Shown here: positions 10,640-21,884 of the stretch, in pieces | Layout of the letters: the number at the start of each line of letters is the position of its first letter | How positions within the stretch are numbered: position 1 is the stretch's first letter | Source of the DNA: Tretioscincus oriximinensis | Lineage: Eukaryota > Chordata > Lepidosauria > Squamata > Gymnophthalmidae | Reading direction: 5' to 3' | DNA: 64,000 nt | Assembly (NCBI GenBank): GCA_022410635.1 | Contig: JAJVDF010000463.1 | Location: 786,193-850,192, forward strand | Program-made: the position numbers and the translations under genes | Notes under the pieces: generated by a model | What the model was told of the DNA's origin: nothing | Database searches by the model: none | The model's input: the letters and a program-made list of their open reading frames with translations, nothing else

Positions 10640-11565
10640 TCTTATAATGTCTGCTGAATTTTCTTTTCAGCCACACCCACTTCATTGCTCTGTTCTGTTT
10701 TTGTTTTATGGGCATTAACAAAATGTAAAATTTTGTCACTGAACAAGGTTAAAAATAATAATAGGCTAGCATACATAACAGGAACTCTTCTTCTGTCACA
10801 TGCAAGGTTGTGAACTATTTTAGAAGAAGATGCAGCTGGTAAGCAGAAATAATCATTTCTGTATTCATTTGAAATGGTATATTCAATAACAATTTTAGTT
10901 TTACTTTTCTTTTCACCTTCTGTCATTAATTGCATGGAGAATACAGAAAGACATTTGCTTTCTAACTTACATCCAAAATGCATGAAATCTGGANATGATT
11001 CTATTCGACATACAGTAATTTAGATCCAATAACATTTAAAGGGACCAATATTCCACTATTCACCAGAAAAGTACAGAGTTCATAATGACCATATAAAATA
11101 TTTTAAATTCATAATAAATCCAGGGTTTATAAAAGTAAATTCTAGAACACTGAGAGTGGCAAATACACAAGGGAGGGAAGGAGGGTTACTTAAAGAATGT
11201 ATCATGTAAATTTGATTACAGAGCATATGTTGGGACACCTGTAGCAGATTCCAACATGTTTACCTGTGTTATTGTTTTCATTATACATGTAAGTCAAATG
11301 GAAATAAAAACCTTTAAATAACAAAAACAAATTTAATTGACAATGGTCTTGTATTTTTTTTCCTTTTATGCAAATAAAATCAGAATCAGGCAGCCTTTGA
11401 AGTTGATTATGGTGACCCATTTCAGTTTTATGTCGTCAATAAAGATCTGTGATCATTAAAACTGAATTTTGTCTTACGGTTGGAAGCATACAGTAACATG
11501 CCTTCAGCTGCCACATTTCCACTTGCAGAGGTAAAACGTGCCTTGTGGTAATCATACTATCCCAT
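10640..11565. other. Unannotated AT-rich DNA
   Basis: A 113-codon minus-strand frame (10642-10983) shows no recognisable domain. I see no support for a gene. Confidence 0.35.
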
Positions 11566-11571
11566 CACCTG

Positions 11572-11940
11572 ATATTTATTTATTTATTTACATTTTTATA
11601 CCTTCCTATACCCAAAGGTCTCAGGGCAGTTAACAATAAAAACACAGCATATTAAAAACAACCCCATCTAAAAATTGGGGGAGGGACAGCAGTTTCCTCA
11701 GCCAAAGGACAGGCCAAAGAGGTATGTCTTCAAGCGTTTTCTGAACACACAGAGAGATGGTGATTGATGCACCTTGAGGAGGAGACAATTCCATAGACTG
11801 NGAGCTTCCACAGAGAAGGCCCTATTCCGGGTTCCCACTCTCATTGCTACTGAGGGTGGTGGTACAGTCAAGAGGCACAGGCAGTCTCATATGGGAGAAG
11901 GTGTTCCTTTAGATATTTGGAGTTATTTAAGGTTCAATTG
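11572..11940 (-). mobile_element. L2-like LINE 3' fragment (antisense)
   Basis: Starts with (TTTA)n, the complement of an (AAAT)n tail, followed by TATACCTTCCTATACCC, AAAGGTCTCAGGGCAGTTAA and CAATAAAAAC, the complement of a typical L2-like 3' end. The adjacent part is the decayed C-terminus of ORF2 in antisense, parallel to 26210-26565 and 62066-62575. Confidence 0.75.
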
Positions 11941-11944
11941 CAGA

Positions 11945-13140
11945 ACAAGATTAGGGTTACCACCCAAAATCCAGAAGTTTATACACTTAATGGGTATAAA
12001 AAAGTGGCCACACATACATACACAGGTGCTATAGGCATTAGAACGGCATCTGGTGAACAATTCTGTATTCCACAATCATTAAAGATATAAACTTCTATCC
12101 CAGATTTTAGCTGGTATCTCTAATCAAGGTACAATCTTTGGATAGTGCGGTTTTATTGCCCATTGCTACTGAAAAGGATAGCTCCACTCTCAAATGTGGA
12201 GACCAAGAACCATTATACATAATTCTGTTGCAAATCCAACTTGAAAATGGGCAACTGATCTTGAGTCTATTCTATACATAATACAATGTTAACTTTCTTT
12301 AGAAATTAATATAGAATAATTTATTCTTATTAATTAATTTGTAGATAGAAATTCTAATACGTGCAAAATGCAAATCAGAACCTATCTCAAAAATCATAAA
12401 TTAGTTTATACTGTATCACAGTATATTTTGTGCACCTGTTCATTCGATCACCTTCATATAAAAGAGGTAATATCTTTTTTAAAACCTAAAATGTAATTTA
12501 TGTTTCTTATCTAAGATGATCCATGAGAAAAAATCCTGATGGCTGCCACCATTATTTTTGATACCCGTGAAATACTTTAGCTGTACTAAGTAAGGGCTGT
12601 TTTGTTCCAACTAAGCTGACAGGGTCTCACTGAATAATATGTAATTATGCAAATGTACACTCTCAGAACAACAGATGAACATTTCTGTATCATCCATATG
12701 ATTCGCTTACTATGAAAGGTCACAGAGTGGGTTTTGATGGGTTTCACTGCAGTTCCTATCTGGTAAAAGGCTGCTATGCAATTGTATTAATATAACTGGT
12801 AATAAATGATCCAAGATTAGAACAAACGGTTAAAGGAATAGAATTATACTAGGAATTCAAAGCACCAGGAGCACCATGGCTGCAAGCACATGATGTTTTC
12901 CTACAACATTGTTAGCAACATCATGAATGCTCAGGCCCACATGCCGACAGTTTTTGCAAAGCACCCAGAAAAAAAGTTACTTTTCGCCTTTGCTGATTTT
13001 TCCAAAATGGCTAGGCCTGCAGCCATGGAGGAGAAAAGCCTTCCTCTGCGTACGATCCTTAATAAGATTACTAGGATACACTGTTTCACATTAAAAAATT
13101 ATAATCTCAAGTGCCCCCCTTAACTTTTTGAGCAGGATAG
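11945..13140. other. Unannotated AT-rich DNA
   Basis: Nothing assigned. A 77-codon frame at 12890-13123 has no domain I recognise. Confidence 0.35.
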
Positions 13141-13189
13141 TTAGGTTGCCTATATAGCAAAATCATTATTACACCACTGAATTCTCTTG

Positions 13190-13315
13190 GTAACAACACA
13201 ACACTAGAACCAGGGGGCATTCCTTGAAACTGATGGGCAGAAGAGTGAGGACAGACAAAGGAAAGTCTTTTTTCACCAAGGGGTTCATTAAACAATGGAA
13301 TTTACTTCAAGAGGA
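13190..13315 (+). mobile_element. CR1-type LINE 3' end, left part split by L1
   Basis: ACTAGAACCAGGGGGCATTC, TTGAAACTGATGGGCAG, GACAAAGGAAAGTCTTTTTT and ACAATGGAATTTACTTC are the upstream part of the squamate CR1-type 3' untranslated region. The sequence stops at AAGAGGA (13309-13315), where the L1 begins, and resumes at 15252 with the same AAGAGGA. Confidence 0.75.
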
Positions 13316-15251
13316 GGCGGGAAGGGACCAACTTAAAATTAATGTATATGCTGATGATGCCCTTGTAATTATGGAGGACCCGGTGAACACATTGCCCAGC
13401 TTAATAGTGGATATATCCGAGTTTGAGAAGATATCAGGATTAAAAATAAATATAGAAAAATCCAAAATCTTAATGCTTAATGTACCGGCTGGGGAAAAAC
13501 ACAGGTAGAGCAGATCACAGGACTAATAACGACACAGAAATTTATATCATACTTAGGTGTCAAAATCACAAAAAACCCCGAAAGGTTGATAAGAACCAAT
13601 TACAAAACACTATGTAAGAAAATTAAGAAAACAATTTATTCATGGCCACACCAAAAATGGAGTTTAATCACCAAAGTGAGACCATTTAAAATGATGATTC
13701 TCCCAAAATTTTTATACTTTTTTCAAACAATACCAGGACTGATCCCTCAAATAATGTTTCAGGNATGGGAAAAAGAAATAAAAATGGGCATTACAAGATA
13801 GTATAAGAAGGATCCCTAAAAGAACTTTCCTGTCCAATAAGGAGGAGTTAGGGTGGGGTTTTCCCTGTTTACAATCATATTGGGAATCTTTCCAAATGTT
13901 GAAGGCAATAGATTTGGAATTTAGAGAAGAATATAGAGCAGTAAAATTAGAATTACAATTAAATAATATGGTGAATTTTTCTTTGATGGAAGAAAAAATC
14001 CCAAGACACAAAATAAGAAATTGGTTACCACCGATGGAGACAGCGTGGAAAATCTGGCGTCAAATTCAAAGGAAACTGGGGTGAATTGTTTCAGAACTGC
14101 CTCGCTCAAGATAATAAATATTAGAGGGGAGGATAATTTAGCATTATATGTAAGAATGTTAAAAAAGAAAGGAATTAATAAATTACAAGACTTATATGAT
14201 GTGAGAGGGGTACCAATGAGAATTGAAAGATTAAGGGAATTTAGACAACTACCGGTACAGTGGATAGCAGAGGCAGTGGTACATAATTATATAAACATGC
14301 CAGCAACTATTCAAAAAATTAGAGGGGAAGAATCGGATTTGGAAAAAATAGTGAACAAAAAAATACAAGGGGAGAAATCTTTAGTCGGAGTATTATATAA
14401 ATTAATTATTAAAAACAAATATAAAAATTTTGAGAGTATAAAACAAAGGTGGATACAGGATGTTAATATGACAGAGGAACAATGGGATAAATGGAGAAAA
14501 GAGTTATCAGAAATACATTATAACAAATTTATGGAAGTAGAATTGAAATTGATGACCAAGTGGTATAGAACCCCAAATCAACTTGCACACATGCTCAATT
14601 TATCGCCTTTATGCTGGCATTGCGGAAATGATGTGGGAAATTATGTGCATATGTGGTTTGAATGTAGGGAAGTTAAGACTTTTTGGGATGAAATAATTCA
14701 GGAACTGACTAACATATTACAAGGGAATATCCCAAGAAGAAAGGAGGTTGTGATTTGTAATAGGATTACAGGAGGGATCTCTAGAGAGAATACGTATATA
14801 TTGCAACAAGGAATAAGAGCAACCCACATTTCGATTGCGAAAGGATGGAAGGATAAGGAAAAGTGGACAAAAGAGGGTTGGTATGATTATATGTCCGAAA
14901 TCTTGCTTTTTGACTATCTAAGGGAAAGGAGGTTGAAAAGATTAGGTATTTTAATATGTCCTCTATGGGAGGTTAAATGGAGAAATTTCCTTTCCTATGT
15001 GATATTTAATAAAATGGATTCACCAACGGCACACACAATATATTTGATTTTAAACTTAAAAAGGTTAACATGATTCCATCCGATAGCCCTGAGCCAAGGG
15101 GGGGGGGGAGGGGGGGAGGACAGGAAGGAGGGAGGGGGAGGGTTTATAATATGACTACACAAATATTGTATGAACTGTTTTGTTCAGCTAATGTATGTAT
15201 GTTATAATGTATTATGTCATATGGAAAATCAATAAAATATATTAAAAAAAA
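13316..15251 (+). mobile_element. L1 LINE, 5'-truncated, inside a CR1 copy
   Basis: A 1.94-kb L1 insertion holding the 3' part of ORF2, a short 3' untranslated region with a G-rich tract (about 15099-15142, runs of G and GGAGG) and an A-rich end (AATAAAATATATTAAAAAAA). The AAGAGGA repeat at 13309-13315 and 15252-15258 is the probable target duplication, merging with the poly(A). The host sequence is a CR1 3' end in the same orientation, so the L1 is the younger insertion. The left end begins just upstream of the YADD motif, typical of incomplete reverse transcription. Confidence 0.92.
13318..15073 (+). pseudogene. L1 ORF2 C-terminal half, frameshifted
   Basis: ORF2 encodes the L1 endonuclease/reverse transcriptase that copies L1 RNA at a nicked target. 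Only the part from the catalytic YADD box onward is present. The first frame (to 13508) reads QLKINVYADDALVIMEDP, then SGLKINIEKSKILMLN. A frameshift near 13505 moves to a second frame with YLGVKITKNP and LPKFLYFFQTIPG. Another near 13800 leads to GWGFPCLQSYWE, and a third around 14080 opens a long frame of about 330 codons ending at 15073. That frame carries the C-terminal zinc-knuckle-like CWHCGNDVGNYVHMWFEC (14612-14665; C-x2-C-x8-H-x4-C) followed by the usual C-terminal region. At least three frameshifts and an N at 13764 make it non-functional, but the intact last frame suggests a fairly recent copy. Endonuclease, finger and first palm segments are absent. Confidence 0.9.
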
Positions 15252-15545
15252 AAGAGGACGTGGTACTAGCTTGCAGCCTGGATAACGTTAAGGCAGGATT
15301 AGACAAGTTCATGGAAGCCAAGAGCATAAACAGCTACTAGGATGGATGTCTTGATATTGTCTCCGAGATGGAGCAGCAGGTAGTATTCTTGAAATGCCTT
15401 TTGCAGGGTGTTGAGAACAGTTGAAGATTTTGCCTTCTTCTGTTCCAGACTGCCCAGGTGGAATTGGTGGGCCACTGTACTTGACAAGATAGGCTCTGGC
15501 CCGATTCAGCAAGACTCCTCTTATGTTCTTATGCTGTTATGTTTA
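15252..15545 (+). mobile_element. CR1-type LINE 3' end, right part
   Basis: Continuation of 13190-13315: TGGATAACGTTAAGGCAGG, ATTAGACAAGTTCATGGAAG, CTACTAGGATGGATGTCTTG, GTTCCAGACTGCCCAGGTGG, then the tail TCTTATGTTCTTATG. The upstream part is displaced by the L1 insertion. This is the longest CR1 copy in the window. It is all 3' untranslated, with no open frame. Confidence 0.85.
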
Positions 15546-15549
15546 TCAT

Positions 15550-17180
15550 CTAGAGCATTCAAAGCATCGTAAATTGGTTATGAGGGACAATGCCTACAAA
15601 ACCTGCAAGCCAGACTCTTTCTTCATAAAGTTGTTTCTTTCTCTCCTATCACTCATAAGATGCTTTTTAAATTCTACTATGACCTTTTTGAGATGTGACA
15701 GCAATAGAGTTTTGCAGCTTTAATAAATGTGGAAAAGGAGGTTTGTTGTGATAACTCTAGGCAATCATATTTTATGCAGCATTCCAAATTACACAACTAC
15801 TACCACCATCATCAGAAGGATATCTGGAATCTGATAATGTGTAGAACACTGATGACATTTTCATCTTGGCTTGAGAACATGGCATTTCAACTCCATCTTT
15901 TGTACATTTCCAGTTCCTATTTGATCCACTGTTTAATATAATTTAATATTAGTAATATCTTGACCTCTACAAATGTCAAACATAGACTTTCACTGTAATT
16001 AAAATTACAACTACAATATCTTGAGTTANCTAGAAGCCCAGGACTCCTTGATAAAATAAAAGTAATTTAGTAAATGATATATAGAGATTGCCCTATGCCT
16101 TTAGAACTGGGCATCCTTATACTAACAAAATGCATGAGATCTGATACTAATTTTTTTAAAAAATGCTGACAAGAATTTTTGAAAACTACATTTTAAAAGT
16201 AAAACAAATAAAAATGTCCATCAAAAAACATGAATGTAAATCTTATTAGTTGCACATAACAGTTATGCTGCAAAGGCAGTGACCCTGAACTGCGTAGTCT
16301 TTCCCCAAAGTTGCAAGGAAGTTGTACTTTTCATAACACTTCTTCCAAATTGGTTAGGATTCCATCAGTCCAAAAGAGTTTAATAGCTTCTTGCAACCAA
16401 CCAGAGTATGAAGGGACAGGGTATGGTATGGAAGACCTGGAATTTTTGTGGAAGTGACAGAAGTAATTGTCTCACTGCAGTCCTGGAATTCTATTCTAAG
16501 CAGATGGATTTCACATGGACTCAGTGTGAAAGGCCAGAAATAGCACTGGAAATCTGTTACATTTTTTTTTACATATTCTGGGCAGGATTTCATTTATTGG
16601 ATTTCTTCTTCCCTTCTCTGCCCATATATAGGAGGAGGAGGATCTTCCTAACGGAAGAGGCCTAAGAGTCATTTAAAATGGAGATCAAATGATAAGGAAC
16701 TTTGGAGATTTGAAGAGGATGGGAGTGTCTGGATGCTTAGACCAGACTTCTGCCTACCTTCAGGAGTGACATGCACACAGTAGGTTCTCAATGAATGGTA
16801 CCATATTTTGTGAAGAAAGTGATAAAAATAGTATTCTCTATATTTACCTGAGTTAATTGCCTACAAATAATAATAATTTAAATTTTCCATCATCCAAATG
16901 ACTTGTGCATGGAATATCCTGTGCAGTGATAGCTAATTTTAAAAGCTTCCTGTAGAAAATCTAATTTGATCCATCTTCAGATACCATGAATGAACACTTC
17001 TGGCCTCCTAAATTGCCTGCCATGGTCACTTTGGTCAGGCAACTTCTAATTTTTAGTGCCCAGCAAAATGGTGCCAGACTTATTCTGGTCATGGTTCAGT
17101 GTTCCATAGTAGAAAATTTCATGGCCTACTTGACACTATTTGTCACTGCACTAGAAGAGCTTCTAGTAGATTATCCCATG
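15550..17180. other. Unannotated AT-rich DNA
   Basis: No gene or known repeat recognised. Short frames at 15523-15723 and 16408-16665 show no domain. Confidence 0.35.
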
Positions 17181-17204
17181 GTACTGACAGCTCATTTAAT
17201 GGGT

Positions 17205-17402
17205 TCTTCATGCCTCCAGGTTGGAGCAACAGGCAGGACTCCTGAAATACCATTTGCAGGGAGTCGTGAACAGGTACATATTTTGCTTCCCTCTGTTCAA
17301 ACTGGCCAGGTGCATCTGGTAGGCCTCTGTATGAGACAGAATGCTGGACTAGATGGGCTCTGGCTCAATCCAGTATGGCTCTTCTTATTTTCTTATGTTC
17401 AG
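17205..17402 (+). mobile_element. CR1-type LINE 3' end
   Basis: GGAGCAACAGGCAGGACTCC, TGAAATACCATTTGCAGGG, CTGTTCAAACTGGCCAGGTG, GGACTAGATGGGCTCTGGCT and the tail TCTTATTTTCTTATGTTC. It is closest to 37262-37497. The 148-codon frame over 16986-17432 runs through this repeat and is not a gene. Confidence 0.85.
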
Positions 17403-17439
17403 AACCTATGGACAGAGCTGTTGGAAACTTGAACAGAAA

Positions 17440-18055
17440 ACACAGATAGTGTTCCAGTACATTTCAAAATTATGGAAGGCAGTTTTCATTGATGCAAAGA
17501 AAATTAAGGATGTATATTGTAACTAGAAATCCAAGAAAGAGGTAAGATTTTGAAAAATATAATGGTGTAAGTGCAAAGGTTCATATAGAGCAGGAAATAG
17601 AATACCTTACTATGAAAATGTTCAAGATGATAGCTTGAACACATAAGAAAGGTGAAAACTTCAATCTGATGAGGCTAGAAAGAAATATCAAGTGCAATAA
17701 TTGGCACACCTTCTATTAAGAGCTTCAGTTACCACATTACCACAGTTTCAGAATTTAGCTAGATTATAGGATCTGGCATAATTCATTTAATATAGGAAAC
17801 TGTCTCATAAAGTTTCATTTTTAATAGTGCAAGAAGCCTGCTTCCACCAAAACTATTTCTTTCTGGCAACCCCAAGACTCTACTTCATTTTCAAAGAATA
17901 AAGCCCACTTTTATAGCATTATAGATTTCCTGATGGTGAAGTTTCTATAAATATNTAAGGCTTTAAAATGTATTGCATATTGAAATAGTTTCACGGGTCT
18001 TTTCAGTTAAATTTAGAGTATGTTCAGATTTGCAGATTTCGAAGAAATAACAAAT
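17440..18055. other. Unannotated AT-rich DNA
   Basis: Nothing recognised. Confidence 0.35.
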
Positions 18056-18058
18056 TAG

Positions 18059-18835
18059 TCTTCGGCTGCGCATCATGACTTAAAAAACACTACAAAGCTA
18101 TAATCCAGAATATATTCCGTGACCAATGCCCCAGTTCCATAACATCCCTCATTGATCTCGTTGCAGTACAGTTCGAGAATTTTTTTAACTCTCAACAGCC
18201 AATAGAAACAACTGCCATGTTCTCGCTTGTTTTAATATTTTGCATCTAATTTGTGCACACGCATATGCTCGTGAGAGTATGAGGATTCCAGTAATGGCTG
18301 GCTTCTGGGTTTGTGGGGTGCGGCAAACACACAAAGATTAAAATCAATGATAAAATCTCCATAGAAAACAATGGAGAACCATTGGCCAACTATAGGCTTT
18401 CATAGAGGAGCTGCCAACAAATCAAAAAGCTCCAGGCAGCTTTTTTAATTAACAAAATAGATCGCCGATCCCAGAACCAAGGGGAGGGCTTCCTAGGAGG
18501 GGCTACAGTCTCTCTCTCAGTCTCCATAGAAGTGCCATTTTGTATTAACATTCAACTTGCAGACTGAGAGACCNGTAAGTGCCTGAATGTGACTCCTCCC
18601 AGCCACTTTCCTAACTTTGCTGAGATTGGAGGAGCCTGTGCCCCCCCCCCCAGCCCCAAACTGCACCAGCCGCCACCGCATGATTCTCTGGAATGATGCC
18701 TGAATACCAGAGGTTACTCCAGCAAAACAGCATGTATTGCTGATTGACTACTGAAAAACACTTGGAACATGTGCTCGAGACTTCCTGACTGCGCTACGAA
18801 CGAGAAAGAAAATAGTCATGTGCACGCAGCTTTTA
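18059..18835 (+). mobile_element. 410-bp MITE family, copy B, with insertion
   Basis: Left part (CGGCTGCGCATCATGACTTA to about 18285) and right part (about 18683-18835, ending CATGTGCACGCAGC) align with copies A, D and E. Between them lie about 390 bp foreign to those copies, roughly 18290-18680, including a C11 run at 18642. Either a second element inserted here or this is a longer subfamily. Confidence 0.7.
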
Positions 18836-18846
18836 TCCAGAAATTC

Positions 18847-18948
18847 TAACAAGGGAGCATGGTAGCACTTTAGAGACTAAAGAGAAGAAGGTTAGTGGCA
18901 TGAGCTACTTGTTAGTCTCTGAAGTGCTATACGAGCCCCCTTTCTAGA
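18847..18948 (+). mobile_element. Palindromic MITE (CTTGTAGCACT family)
   Basis: Left arm TGGTAGCACTTTAGAGACTA and right arm TTAGTCTCTGAAGTGCTATA are inverted copies. The right border GAGCCCCCTT matches 41092-41252. A compact copy of about 100 bp. Confidence 0.65.
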
Positions 18949-18949
18949 A

Positions 18950-19948
18950 TTTCAGACTCACCTTGGAGAAAATTAGGAACCCAAAGGTCTGCAAACATAG
19001 ATGATGTGTTAAAAATTGCGATGACATTAAGTTCTAAGAAAAAAACAATCCCCAGTCCAGGAATAAGTATCTCATCCTTTTGCAAACAAACCTTTAAATC
19101 TGCGTGGAAGAGACAGGACAAANAGCCAGGAAAGAAATCCTGAGCATGCTCAGTATGAGATGTTGCACCGAGTAACCAGGAAGTATATAAGATTCTCATT
19201 CTTTTGTGCTGNTGACTTCTTGAAGATCCTACCTTCTGCCATTAACCAAGCGAGCAAACGGAGGCTTGGAATAAGAAATACGAGGTATTTCAGAAAGGTG
19301 GCAGAAAGAATTCCAATTCCTCACACCTTTTTTTCCTGGTGCAGTTTAATGCATTCCAAAAATTCCGTTGAAATGTGGGATGGAGCAATCATGTTGGAAC
19401 ATCCAGGTAACATCCAGGTAGGACACCCTTGTGTGGAGGGGCTTTATTTTGCCCCAGTTCTCTGTAGCTCATTCCATAGACGGAAGAAAATAATCCTTGG
19501 AACAGAAGGGAATTAAAAATCAAATGTCGTGGGAGGATTTGGGCTGCATCCAAATAAGATATTACAGCTGTGATTAGTTACATCAAGGTGAATCCATCTC
19601 ATGTGCTCACACAATGTCAGCAATCCATTCCATACCCCTATAACTCTGTTGTATTGTTCCTTGAAAAACTGTACATATAGCCATGTTAGTGGGGGACAAT
19701 GATGAAAGAAGACATTATAACAATCTCCCAACATCTAAAAGGTTATCATGTGAAGAAAGAACATAACACAACTTCCCCAAAATCTTCCAGTTCATATATC
19801 TAATGATTTATGAATTGAAATTTTCATCAATGCCAAGGTTTGTTAAAATGTTATATATAGTTATCAACTGCTATCAAGTATTGCAATTAAAAGGGAGAAT
19901 AACTGAAAAAATGTGTATTTCCACTTCTGAATGTCTCAGAAAATATTC
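18950..19948. other. Unannotated DNA
   Basis: No gene or known repeat recognised. Frames at 18927-19199 and 19160-19516 lack recognisable domains. Confidence 0.3.
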
Positions 19949-20564
19949 AATATTTAAATTGTCTCTGGCATGGTTGCCAGCAAAGGGGGCTATATATCCA
20001 TATGTGGGCTCTATGTCCCAAGGTAATAAGATTCTGGAGTAATATCATTAATGAATTAAGCAAGATCATTGGAATAAATCTCCCAAACACAAAGGAAATT
20101 TGGATTTTTGGTCTGATAGACACCCTAAATTTGGAAACCACTGATTATTACCTGATTGATAGTGGAATTATGGCGGGTCACCTGGTATTAGCTAAAAGAT
20201 GGAAAGAATGTTCAATGTGGAATTTAGAAGAATGGTATTATTATCTTATTGAATTTATGTTGTTTGACGTCCTTCAATCTAAAAGACTTCAGACTATTGG
20301 AATAATGTTAAAACCGCACTGGACAATTAAATGGCAAGAGCTTATAGCCTACGGACTGACACCGACATCTCCAGCTCTGGTTAAGGAAANGATATTGATG
20401 TTCCTGGAACAACAATTGATTTTGTAACAACATATTTTGGTACCTATTCTCTGGGGGGGAGGGAAGGGGGATTTATGTTTTTCTTGTTTGTTTGTTTGTT
20501 TTCTTTGTTTGGAAAATCAATAATAAAAATTAAGTTAATAAAAAAAGAATATTTAAATTGTCTC
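19949..20564 (+). mobile_element. L1 LINE, 5'-truncated, with perfect 17-bp TSD
   Basis: Target duplication AATATTTAAATTGTCTC is identical at 19949-19965 and 20548-20564. Between them lies an insert of about 580 bp: the last part of L1 ORF2, a 3' untranslated region with a G-rich tract (GGGGGGGAGGGAAGGGGG, 20452-20470) and an A-rich end (TAATAAAAATTAAG, then A6). Both features match the L1s at 13316 and 59128. The intact duplication makes this the best-delimited retrotransposition event in the window. Confidence 0.95.
19966..20427 (+). pseudogene. L1 ORF2 extreme C-terminus
   Basis: About 150 residues of the L1 ORF2 C-terminus. It begins in the zinc-knuckle-like segment (TGCCAGCAAAGG encodes CQQR, then HMWALCPKV), so the usual CWHCG has become CQQRG. 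It continues RFWSNIINELSKIIGINLP, AGHLVLAKRWKE, EEWYYYLIEFMLFDVL and HWTIKWQELIAYGL before the stop at 20425-20427. The frame stays open apart from one N at 20390, so few mutations have accumulated since insertion. No catalytic domain remains. Confidence 0.88.
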
Positions 20565-20569
20565 CGGAG

Positions 20570-21284
20570 GAAATTTCAGTCAGAAAATTTATTCCATATA
20601 TTGTTTTCAAACTCATCAATAATATTCTAGAGATTACAAATCCAGAAATACATGACTTCATAAAACCACTTTATCCCCAGCTATGGATTTCATACTATGA
20701 ATGGCCAAGGCACTAAGAGTATGCCAGAACTATCAATCGTTGCATTCTCATGTCAATTCTTTTATTGAAGTAGCTCAAAAACTTTAGTATTATCCAGGTT
20801 TCTTCCAGCTGTTCCATTTTCATCTCATTTTTCAGAAATGTCTAGGTTTGGCAACACATGAGCAGTAATTCATCAACTACCAAGATGGCACTGCCAAACA
20901 GGACTCGTTGGAACTTCTGATTGCCCCGTTCTGTCTTGCAAAAATTGGCACTTCATAGGGTTTTTCATCTTGGAAAAACACCAAGCACTTTGGGGAATGG
21001 AAAACTACTCCTCAATGAAATATGCCAAGAAAGATCTCTGTCACTCACTAGAAAGGTGTGGAGAACAACCAGACCCAGTGCTATATCTGAGCACCACATA
21101 AAAGTATTAAATCCAAACTTCATAAAACTTTAGTAGGACACAGTGCTTCTCAGGTTGATTTATTTATTAATGTCCAATAGGCCGTGTCATCAAGCACATG
21201 AATATGAAATTTAAATGCACATGTATGAAAAACAAAACTAAAAGAATAAATTTTTACTTAAATGTAGTCTAGCATTAAAATCTT
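20570..21284. other. Unannotated DNA
   Basis: No gene or known repeat recognised; continues the flank into which the L1 inserted. Confidence 0.35.
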
Positions 21285-21570
21285 GGGCGACCGCTGAGCG
21301 CTCCACAGGGCATTCACTGACAGCATGCATAAAGTTAATTCAGCATGGGAGTCTCAATGTTAGGGGAACTCTGCCCCNAACATGGTGCGACTGGTGTTGC
21401 CCACTCTCCCAACAGCCAAGAGGAATGAAGGAGGAGCCATTCTGTTGGCTGCTGGGAAAGTGCGTGGCACCGGTCGCAGGCTGGAGTTCCTTTAACATGA
21501 TGACTCCCATGCCGAATTAACTCTATCTGTGCCATCAGCGAATGCCCCGCGGAGTGCTCAGCGGTCACCC
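21285..21570. mobile_element. 286-bp palindromic MITE
   Basis: Long imperfect inverted repeat: left arm GGGCGACCGCTGAGCGCTCC onward (AGTTAATTCAGCATGGGAGT), right arm ending in GGAGTGCTCAGCGGTCACCC. Homology between the arms runs almost to the centre (CCCAACAGCCAAGAGGAATG against GGAGCCATTCTGTTGGCTGC), so the whole element folds into one hairpin. No coding capacity, and flanking duplications were not resolved. Confidence 0.75.
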
Positions 21571-21657
21571 ATAATTATTTATTATGCTGGCTTCCACAGC
21601 AACTGAAAGTTCAAGGTGCTAGGCCTGATCACACGTGTTATTTTAAATCTCTTCTTT

Positions 21658-21880
21658 TAAACTTCTGGTGGAGCAGTTAGAGCGTCAGACTATTACCTGG
21701 AAGTCTCCTGGTTTGATTCTGCACTGTCCTCCACAGATGACAGATGGGTGACTTTGGGCTAGTCACAGTGCTCAGTCCCATCTATTTCACAAGATATCTG
21801 TTGTGAAAAGAATAACAGAAGGTTATGTAAGCTGCTTTGATTCCATCAGGTTGAGAAAAATGGGGTATAAAAACTAAGGC
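21658..21880 (+). mobile_element. Sauria SINE
   Basis: tRNA-like head with B-box-like GGTTTGATTCTGC, then GACTTTGGGCTAGTCACAG, the CTGTTGTGAAAAGAATAACA block and the 3' tail GAGAAAAATGGGGTATAAAA. Same organisation as 38068-38282. Non-coding; depends on a partner LINE for movement. Confidence 0.85.
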
Positions 21881-21884
21881 TGCA

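Noticed and set aside
16986..17432. 148-codon frame as a gene
   Set aside because: Its second half is the CR1 3' end, non-coding in every other copy.
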